Program-made: the position numbers and the translations under genes
Virus record (IMG/VR): IMGVR_UViG_3300042476_000641
Location: 1 to 20,920 of that record
Origin: a virus
DNA: 20,920 bases
Strand: one strand, 5' to 3'
In this document: positions 14,632 to 20,920 of the stretch, one piece after another
Layout of the letters: each line of letters opens with the position of its first letter
Numbering within the stretch: the stretch's first letter is position 1
Notes under the pieces: model-generated
Seen by the model: the letters and a program-made list of their open reading frames with translations, nothing else
What the model was told of the DNA's origin: nothing
The model's database searches: none

Positions 14632-17600
14632 ATGGCCAATCCATCAAATTTATACGCAGAAAAAATTTATTCTGAGCACCCACTAGTTCTTTGGGCGTTA
14701 GATGACAAACTTGACTATATAGGTTTGATATCCGAAGCACAAAGAAATATAGCAGATGATTGGACAGTCACAAATGCTACAGCAAGCGTTTCAACAACTT
14801 ATTTAAAACAGCCATTTCCAAATAGTGTTTTAAATCTTATTCAACTTGATAATGCCCCACCACTAGAAACTTTAGAAGCATACTTTATAAGTGATACAAT
14901 ATTAAATTTTAATGATTTAGAGTCATCATTTGATACCTTTACTATAGGAACATATTTTTATTCAAACAGTATATTTATAGATAAAGTATCAATTGGCTAT
15001 GAATATACAGATCCAGACACCCTAAGCATAGTTCAAAATTTAAAATCATTTACGAGTTGGCCATATCAAAGTTGGGGGCTTATATCTGAAACTTTTATAA
15101 AACCAGATTTAAATGTAGATTTCCGAATAGTATTTAAAATAACAATATTTGCAGGTTCTGGAGATCCAGTAGATAATCAATTTTATTTTAATGGAATCAC
15201 TATTGGACAATGGAATGAAGAATTTAATGCTAATTCATACGGTGTTACTCCAATAACAATTCCAGCAGATATAAGTATTTATGGTGGACTAGAGGCAGTA
15301 GAAGCCCAGGCATACGGTATAGCAGAAGACTCTGGATATTACATTACAGAGGGAGGCCTTAAATGTAAAAATTCTGGTATGCCATTAGTTTATGGTGCAA
15401 GTGGTGTAACAAAACTAGAACCAAGTACAGATGCATCTTTAATTATTCCTGGTAAAGGATTTTTAAATCAAAGTGGTAAATATAATGATTATACAATAGA
15501 GTTTTGGACAAAAATAAATTCTAATACAGCAAATCCTAGAAAAATTTTTGGTCCAATAGCATCTAGTGATGGACTATATGTTGAAAATGGATTTTTGACT
15601 TTAGTTATTGGAAATCAGTTTGCTTCTCATTTTGTTGGTGAATGGTTTAGACCAATGCTTATTCATATAAGATTAATTAAAAATGCAGCATCTTTGCTTA
15701 TAAATGGCGAAGAAGTTTTTTCGTTATCTATAAATACAGAAAATCTTGTATTACCAACACAACTAGATATTTATGGAAATAGCCAAGATTGGCTAGGGTT
15801 TTATGCTTATGCAGATGTTTATCCATTTGAACTTGACTGTATTGCTATATATTCTTACCAAGTTCCAATTACAGTAGCAAAACGTAGGTGGGTTTATGGT
15901 CAAGGTGTTGCTTCAGCAGAAGTAGTCAACGCATCCTACAGCGGAACAACTGCTTTTATAGACTATTCTTTTGCTGATTACACAGCAAACTATAACTATC
16001 CAGACTTTGCAAAATGGAATCAGGGTGCATTTGATAATCTTATTACAACCTCAACAAGCCTAAGAACTCCAGAATATATTTTGCCAGAAATTTTTATAGG
16101 AACAAAAACATTGCAAGAACTATATGAAGATAATAAGGATATACAAGATAATGAATCTGGTCCAGTAGTTGTTGATAAATTTTTATCTTTTAAGCCAAAT
16201 AATTCTTGGAATTCAATAAACTCATATATAAACTTTCCTAAATTTAATTTACTTTCTAGCCAGGTAGAAAGTTTTTATGGAGTATTTAGTTCACACAATC
16301 TTGTTTCACAAGAAATATTATTTAAAATATATAATCCTATTACAAAAGATTATTTTATGATTATGAAAGATGGGGATGAAATTAAATATTCTTTAACTTA
16401 TAACGGTATAAGTGAAATATTATTTACATCTGATCCAATTTTATCAAATAATTTTTTTTCGGTAGGACTTAATTTAACAGCATTGGTTAATGAATTTGGA
16501 AACAATGTTCCTGCATTTTTTGGAAATCAAAATGTTTTAAAAATGTATGTTTGTGGAGATGAATCTGAAGAATATAGTTTTACTGGAAGACTATACTCAA
16601 TTGGTATTTCAACATCTAAAAATTATTCAAAAATATCAGAAAACTTTGATAGCAATGGTATAGTTTTAATTGAAAATGGGCAACAATTAATTAGCCATAC
16701 GGCAAGTTATACTTTGTTACCTTCAGAAGCCTATAATAAATATTTTCTTGATATTGGGGTTGCTGGATATTGGGAAGACTATTTACCATTGTCATACTTT
16801 GGCCAATTTGTTAAAAATGCCCAAGGAGAAGATTTTTATGATTTAGATTTTTTACAATTTAATATTGGGTATCCAGAAGTAACAAATTTTTCTATAGACA
16901 CTGTTGACGGAGGACTTTACAATGAAGCGGGAACTATTTTAAACGAAGGATTCTACAATACCTTAGAGTTTGAATCTACGTTTAATGGTGGTTTAGTAGA
17001 GGATGGCGATGAGTTTGAATATAATACAGAAAACTCTCAAATAAAAAGTTATGCAACTTTTCAATATTTAGTTGATGGTGCAAATATTCCAACAGCCTTT
17101 ACAAATGAAAAAGCCCTCAATAAGTATAAGATAATTGATTTGTCAGAACACGCAGATTGGGAAACAACAAGGTTTGAAATATTAAATAATACACTTATTT
17201 ATCCAGTAAAGAATATAGATTTTAATAAACTGGCAATTGTTTATAGTCTTGAATTTAATACCCGTGGTATTTTAAGTAAACCAATTTTATTAAACAGACT
17301 ACAATTTTCTTCTCAGGCATTAAATGATAATTCTGATAATTATGTTGGAACTAGATTTGGAGCAGATTTAGTGCCATACAAGAAAAACGGAATATATTAT
17401 AGTTATAAAAGTAAAAATCCATTTAGCATTTATAAAGAAAGTACACCATATTTATATCTAACAAAAAATTCTGGAATAGAAGTTCGTGGAAAACTAGATA
17501 TATTAGAAAATCGTGGCTTATCGTTACCAATTAATAAAGAGTTATCTACAGATTATAGGGTAAGTGCTATACAATTATGGATGAAGTATGATCAAGAGAC

Positions 17601-18198
17601 ATTTCCGCTAACAGCAACGGAACTATTTGAAATTAACTATAATGGTGGCATCGTTAAAGTTTATTTTCAGGCAAATAGTCCAGATGCAAATAGGGGAAGG
17701 TTATTTGCTTTAAATGAAAAAAATATTGAGTATAATGGACTTGCATTTTATTTAAACGGCACAATTGTTCGTGAACCAGTTTTATCAATTAAAGAATGGT
17801 CTTCAATAGGAATTTCATTTTTAACACCACTGTCATTTAGTTCATATTTAGGAAATATTAATGTTACTGGACCAGCACTTTTTAATAATATTTCTTATTA
17901 TAAAGCAAGTAGTTTGCAAGAAATTGAAAAGGTTACTAGAAGGCCTTGGTATAAGGTTGTAACTGATGGAGTTGGCACCCTTGATTGGCAATTTTGGCTA
18001 AATAATTTTACTTGGGATGGAGTTCTTATTTTAGGTTCATCACAATTTTATGGAATTAACCCTTCCGATATTTATAAAACCTACATAGGAACTAATAAGA
18101 TAATTATTGATGATAATGAGGGTCTCGTATATCAGCCTGAAAAAATGAAAATATATACAGAAACAGAATGGTTAACCAACGTATCCATTCCACTATAA
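14632..18198 (+). CDS. Large virion protein with LamG/concanavalin-like domains
   Basis: A 1188-residue protein, probably a tail or baseplate-proximal carbohydrate-binding component. At least three segments look like LamG/concanavalin-type jelly rolls: residues ~284-410 (YTIEFWTKIN, then WFRPMLIHIRL and ASLLINGEEVFSL), ~515-680 (LSFKPNNSW, FSVGLNLTAL, YSFTGRLYSIGI) and ~970-1105 (AIQLWMKYDQ, LAFYLNG, WSSIGISF). An N-terminal beta-rich region (~60-230) may be another binding module. Residues 758-787 repeat the GGLYNEAG/GFYNT/FESTFNGG motif found at the end of the gene at 36. It is devoid of transmembrane segments, consistent with an external virion protein. The gene sits directly upstream of the head genes. 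Family is inferred from fold-like patterns, so the specific tail role is uncertain. Confidence 0.68.
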   Translation: MANPSNLYAEKIYSEHPLVLWALDDKLDYIGLISEAQRNIADDWTVTNATASVSTTYLKQPFPNSVLNLIQLDNAPPLETLEAYFISDTILNFNDLESSFDTFTIGTYFYSNSIFIDKVSIGYEYTDPDTLSIVQNLKSFTSWPYQSWGLISETFIKPDLNVDFRIVFKITIFAGSGDPVDNQFYFNGITIGQWNEEFNANSYGVTPITIPADISIYGGLEAVEAQAYGIAEDSGYYITEGGLKCKNSGMPLVYGASGVTKLEPSTDASLIIPGKGFLNQSGKYNDYTIEFWTKINSNTANPRKIFGPIASSDGLYVENGFLTLVIGNQFASHFVGEWFRPMLIHIRLIKNAASLLINGEEVFSLSINTENLVLPTQLDIYGNSQDWLGFYAYADVYPFELDCIAIYSYQVPITVAKRRWVYGQGVASAEVVNASYSGTTAFIDYSFADYTANYNYPDFAKWNQGAFDNLITTSTSLRTPEYILPEIFIGTKTLQELYEDNKDIQDNESGPVVVDKFLSFKPNNSWNSINSYINFPKFNLLSSQVESFYGVFSSHNLVSQEILFKIYNPITKDYFMIMKDGDEIKYSLTYNGISEILFTSDPILSNNFFSVGLNLTALVNEFGNNVPAFFGNQNVLKMYVCGDESEEYSFTGRLYSIGISTSKNYSKISENFDSNGIVLIENGQQLISHTASYTLLPSEAYNKYFLDIGVAGYWEDYLPLSYFGQFVKNAQGEDFYDLDFLQFNIGYPEVTNFSIDTVDGGLYNEAGTILNEGFYNTLEFESTFNGGLVEDGDEFEYNTENSQIKSYATFQYLVDGANIPTAFTNEKALNKYKIIDLSEHADWETTRFEILNNTLIYPVKNIDFNKLAIVYSLEFNTRGILSKPILLNRLQFSSQALNDNSDNYVGTRFGADLVPYKKNGIYYSYKSKNPFSIYKESTPYLYLTKNSGIEVRGKLDILENRGLSLPINKELSTDYRVSAIQLWMKYDQETFPLTATELFEINYNGGIVKVYFQANSPDANRGRLFALNEKNIEYNGLAFYLNGTIVREPVLSIKEWSSIGISFLTPLSFSSYLGNINVTGPALFNNISYYKASSLQEIEKVTRRPWYKVVTDGVGTLDWQFWLNNFTWDGVLILGSSQFYGINPSDIYKTYIGTNKIIIDDNEGLVYQPEKMKIYTETEWLTNVSIPL

Positions 18199-18200
18199 TC

Positions 18201-18209
18201 TGCTATACT
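18201..18209 (+). promoter_or_regulatory. Extended -10 promoter, leaderless start
   Basis: TGcTATACT at 18201-18209, right after the stop codon of the preceding gene (18196-18198). ATG 18217 begins 8 nt after the hexamer, where transcription would normally start, and no SD is visible. Confidence 0.55.
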
Positions 18210-18216
18210 TGTGGTT

Positions 18217-18612
18217 ATGGAATCACTAATTAATCCAAAAACTGGTCAACCCTATGTAAAAAATGTTCGTCGTAAGGTAATAGATAAGCATTATGACTGG
18301 GGTCTTTATGTATATAAAAAGTCTAATGGAAAATGGTTCACAGATAATACTGGTTCAATTTTAAATATTCCATCAGACCGTGGCGACTTATCTAAAATTG
18401 CAGAACTGCGAAAAGTTGCTATGCACTATGGCGACGATGGTGAAGGTAAGGCAATATTTGTTCCTGGGCTAACAAGAATTAGTGAAGAAGAGTATTCTGA
18501 ACAAAAAGAAAGAATGAAAGAAGGATTAATTCCTTCAATGAATGATTTAGGTGCTTGGCATGCAGCACAACAAACATTAGATAAGTATGGAAAGGATGCT
18601 GTAAATGAGTGA
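18217..18612 (+). CDS. Small uncharacterised gene upstream of the portal
   Basis: A 131-residue basic to mixed-charge protein I do not recognise. The first half (NPKTGQPYVKNVRRKVIDKH, DWGLYVYKKSNGKWFTDNTG) looks beta-rich and the second half helical (EEEYSEQKERMKEGLIP, WHAAQQTLDKYG). No signal peptide or membrane segment. I chose ATG 18217 over in-frame GTG 18211 because the promoter's -10 ends at 18209, so GTG 18211 would probably not be transcribed. It overlaps the portal gene by 8 nt and so is probably coupled to it. A head-assembly or packaging role is suggested by position only. Confidence 0.65.
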   Translation: MESLINPKTGQPYVKNVRRKVIDKHYDWGLYVYKKSNGKWFTDNTGSILNIPSDRGDLSKIAELRKVAMHYGDDGEGKAIFVPGLTRISEEEYSEQKERMKEGLIPSMNDLGAWHAAQQTLDKYGKDAVNE

Positions 18613-20212
18613 TGAACAAGAATACATTCGTGCAGGTCTAAATACACAAAATAAAGAAGAGAGTCCATTTAAGTATCAAGATCCATTTAATAAGAATTGG
18701 GATGATTTAAAAGATTATGCTGGGCTAGATCAAAATTTTCGTCGTAGAACAACTCGTAATTTATCAAAATATATTAGTCCAGAAACAAATCAAGCATATT
18801 TAAATGCAGCAAATGTTACACCATCTGGAGTAGATGCAGAATCAAAGGCTATTAATCCTGGAACGGTATATAGAAATGGTTATGGACTATTTGATGTAAT
18901 CACACCTCCATATAATATGTATGAGTTGGCAAACTTTTATGATACATCATTTGCCAACCATGCTGCTATTGATGCTAAAGTAGAAAATGTTGTTGGCCTT
19001 GGATATCGTTTTGATATTTCAGATAGAACATTGTTAAGGTTTGAAATGAATGAAGATCAGGCAGCAGTAGATCGTGCTCGCAATCGTATTGAAAGAGCCA
19101 AAATTCAACTACGTGATTGGTTAGAAAGTTTAAATGACGATGATAGTTTTACAAAAACGATGGAAAAGGTTTATACAGATCTTCAAGCAACTGGTAATGG
19201 GTTTATTGAAGTAGGTAGAACCGTTGCGGGAGATATTGGATATGTTGGGCATATTCCAGCAACTACTGTTCGTGTGCGTCGCCTACGTGATGGATTTATT
19301 CAAATTATTGGTCAAAAGGTAGTTTATTTTAGAAATTTTGGAGCAAAGAATCCAAATCCTATGGGAACAGATCCAAGACCAAATGAAATTATTCATCTTA
19401 AAGAATATTCACCTTTAAATACATTTTATGGTATTCCAGATATTGTTGCAGCAATGCCATCTTTAATTGGAGATCAGTTAGCGTCTCAATATAATATTGA
19501 TTATTTTGAAAACAAGGCAGTGCCAAGATATGTTGTAACCCTAAAGGGTGCAAAACTATCAGGAGATGCTGAAGACAAAATGTTTAGATTTTTACAGACT
19601 GGACTTAAGGCTCAGTCACATAGAACCCTATATATCCCACTTCCTGGTGATACTGATGGAAATAAAGTTGAGTTTAAAATGGAGCCAATTGAAAATGGAA
19701 TTCAGGATGGATCATTTAAAGAATATCGTAAACAAAATCGTGATGATATTTTAATTGCTCACCAAGTACCTATTTCAAAACTAGGCGGAGCAGATTCTGC
19801 AGGCACTGCAGCAGCACTTTCTCAGGATCGTACATTTAAAGAACAAGTTTCTCGCCCAGCACAAAGACATTTAGAAAAAGTGGTAAACAAGATTATTAGA
19901 GAAAAAACAGATATTCTTGAACTTAAGTTTAATGAACTAACCCTAACAGATGAAATTGCACAATCTCAAATTCTTGAGCGCTACGTAAAAACACAGGTAA
20001 TGACTCCAAATGAGGCTCGTGAAAAGTTAGACTTGCCACAAAGAGCAGATGGCGATGACCCATTTATTATGTCTCCAAGACAGGCAACCGATACTAGAGC
20101 AAATTTGGCAGGGAACCGTCAGAGAAGTGCAGAACGAACAAACAATAACTCTGATTCTTCAACAACCATCTCTGGTCGTAATCCAAAGGGTGAGGGCAGA
20201 TCGTCTCAATAG
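18605..20212 (+). CDS. Phage portal protein
   Basis: A 535-residue portal protein: twelve copies form the ring at one capsid vertex through which DNA is packaged and the tail attaches. Family-typical segments are ENVVGLGYRF (~residues 128-137), an ATGNGFIEVGR strand (~197-207), IIHLKEYSPLNTFYGIPDI near residues 264-282 (the PBSX-type portal signature region), and a stem helix region around 305-335. The segment DILIAHQVPISKLGG (~380-394) followed by a long helix (RPAQRHLEKVVNKIIREK) is also usual. The C-terminal ~60 residues are polar and low-complexity. ATG 18605 overlaps the preceding gene by 8 nt. No terminase gene lies just upstream, where it is often found. Confidence 0.92.
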   Translation: MSDEQEYIRAGLNTQNKEESPFKYQDPFNKNWDDLKDYAGLDQNFRRRTTRNLSKYISPETNQAYLNAANVTPSGVDAESKAINPGTVYRNGYGLFDVITPPYNMYELANFYDTSFANHAAIDAKVENVVGLGYRFDISDRTLLRFEMNEDQAAVDRARNRIERAKIQLRDWLESLNDDDSFTKTMEKVYTDLQATGNGFIEVGRTVAGDIGYVGHIPATTVRVRRLRDGFIQIIGQKVVYFRNFGAKNPNPMGTDPRPNEIIHLKEYSPLNTFYGIPDIVAAMPSLIGDQLASQYNIDYFENKAVPRYVVTLKGAKLSGDAEDKMFRFLQTGLKAQSHRTLYIPLPGDTDGNKVEFKMEPIENGIQDGSFKEYRKQNRDDILIAHQVPISKLGGADSAGTAAALSQDRTFKEQVSRPAQRHLEKVVNKIIREKTDILELKFNELTLTDEIAQSQILERYVKTQVMTPNEAREKLDLPQRADGDDPFIMSPRQATDTRANLAGNRQRSAERTNNNSDSSTTISGRNPKGEGRSSQ

Positions 20213-20218
20213 TTGAGA
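20204..20218 (+). terminator. Small hairpin over the portal stop codon
   Basis: TCTCAA (20204-20209) and TTGAGA (20213-20218) form a perfect six-pair stem whose three-base loop is the TAG stop. No T run follows, so it is a poor intrinsic terminator. TTGAGA also resembles a -35 hexamer 19 nt from the next -10. Could equally be chance. Confidence 0.25.
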
Positions 20219-20234
20219 AAACTATATAAAGCGG

Positions 20235-20243
20235 TGCTATAAT
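20235..20243 (+). promoter_or_regulatory. Extended -10 promoter before prohead protease
   Basis: TGcTATAAT at 20235-20243; ATG 20253 is 10 nt beyond the hexamer end, leaving a leader of only about 2-3 nt and no SD. TTGAGA at 20213-20218 could serve as a -35 with 19-nt spacing. Confidence 0.55.
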
Positions 20244-20252
20244 TATAACGTT

Positions 20253-20920
20253 ATGTTAATAAATAAGGCTCATTGGGAAACTAAAGGTGACAATGTTCGC
20301 CTTTCAATGCCTATTGGAAAAATAGATGTTGAACGCCGTATGGTGTCTGGTTTTGCCACGCTTGATAATGTTGATCGTCAAGGTGATATTGTAACCACAG
20401 AGTCTAGTGTAGAGGCTTTTAAAAATTTTCGTGGTAATCTTCGTGAAATGCATCAACCAAGCGCTGTAGGAAAGATTGTTTCTTTTAAAGAAGATAAATA
20501 TTTTGATCCAAATGATAAAAAATTTTATAGTGGAGTTTATGTTTCAGCCTATGTATCCAAAGGTGCACAAGATGCTTGGGAAAAGGTTTTAGATGGAACC
20601 TATACTGGTTTTTCAATTGGCGGAAATATTAAAACCTGGGATGATGCATATGATGCAAAGATTGATAAAACAATTCGTGTAATCAAAAATTATGAGTTAC
20701 ATGAACTCTCTCTTGTAGATAATCCAGCAAATCAATTTGCAAATATTGTATCTATTGAAAAAATAAATGGTCAAAATGTTGTTGATGGATATTTATCAAA
20801 AACAGAAATTGAAAACGTATTTTGGGATTCAGAAAATAGTATTGTGATGGTTTCAGATTCTGATTCAGTAACAAGTCCAGTAACTGGAAATAAGATGCAA
20901 AATATTGGTTTTATAGAAAA
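20253..20920 (+). CDS. Prohead maturation protease, 3' end outside window
   Basis: 222 codons are open to the window end, so the gene is partial. The product matches the HK97-type prohead protease family (peptidase S78), which cleaves scaffold or capsid protein during head maturation. The N-terminal MVSGFATLDNVDRQGDIV strand is typical; H67 (in REMHQPSAVGKI) and S121 (in YTGFSIGGN) are the expected catalytic His and Ser. HELSLVDNPAN around residue 150-160 is the family's conserved closing block. The region after residue ~170 is acidic and may lead into a scaffold-like extension, which cannot be judged here. ATG 20253 has an extended -10 promoter and no SD. Its position directly after the portal is the usual one. 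Confidence 0.92.
   Translation, partial: MLINKAHWETKGDNVRLSMPIGKIDVERRMVSGFATLDNVDRQGDIVTTESSVEAFKNFRGNLREMHQPSAVGKIVSFKEDKYFDPNDKKFYSGVYVSAYVSKGAQDAWEKVLDGTYTGFSIGGNIKTWDDAYDAKIDKTIRVIKNYELHELSLVDNPANQFANIVSIEKINGQNVVDGYLSKTEIENVFWDSENSIVMVSDSDSVTSPVTGNKMQNIGFIE

Noticed and set aside
19548-19754. Second + strand open frame inside the portal gene
   Set aside because: It lies wholly within the portal frame, has no ribosome site and no recognisable product.

Overview
The window is a stretch of an AT-rich tailed-phage genome (Caudoviricetes) with every supported gene on the + strand. A portal protein, a prohead protease cut off by the window end, two tail-fibre-type genes and a very large lectin-like virion protein show this. 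Genes are packed with overlaps of 1 to 8 nt and the largest gap is 158 bp. No tRNA, integrase, transposase, CRISPR array or terminase is visible. Host is not provable from the sequence. Low GC, an adenosylcobalamin-dependent ribonucleotide reductase and several apparently leaderless genes would fit an aquatic, possibly actinobacterial host, but that is inference.

Layout. (1) 36-4015: virion adhesion genes. These are a small fibre-associated protein, a 762-residue repeat fibre with an Mtd-like N-terminus, and a fibronectin-III protein ending in a 65-residue tract made only of Pro and Phe. The tract is followed by a peptidase S74 (intramolecular chaperone) domain that is split into two reading frames. 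(2) 4074-12407: an accessory block of ten genes carrying seven 2-oxoglutarate/Fe(II) oxygenase (prolyl-4-hydroxylase-type) domains, one fused to a glycosyltransferase. It also holds two mutually related DUF6065-like proteins, one unknown gene and a short-chain dehydrogenase. (3) 12566-14596: class II ribonucleotide reductase with a structured leader. (4) 14632-20920: large lectin-like virion protein, small unknown gene, portal, prohead protease.

How the genes may work together. A DxD glycosyltransferase and a hydroxylase with the collagen-type HxD/H/K set share one polypeptide, encoded directly downstream of a fibre with an extreme Pro/Phe tract. A testable reading is a phage-encoded hydroxylation and glycosylation system that decorates its own fibre or a host surface polymer. 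This is a hypothesis; small-molecule, nucleic-acid or cell-wall substrates are equally open.

Regulation. Seven near-identical extended -10 elements (TGn followed by TATAAT, TATACT or TACAAT) precede the module starts at 532, 4074, 8265, 12566, 14632, 18217 and 20253, with little or no -35 signal. For three of them the start codon lies at or within a few bases of the expected transcription start and no Shine-Dalgarno is visible, which suggests leaderless translation.
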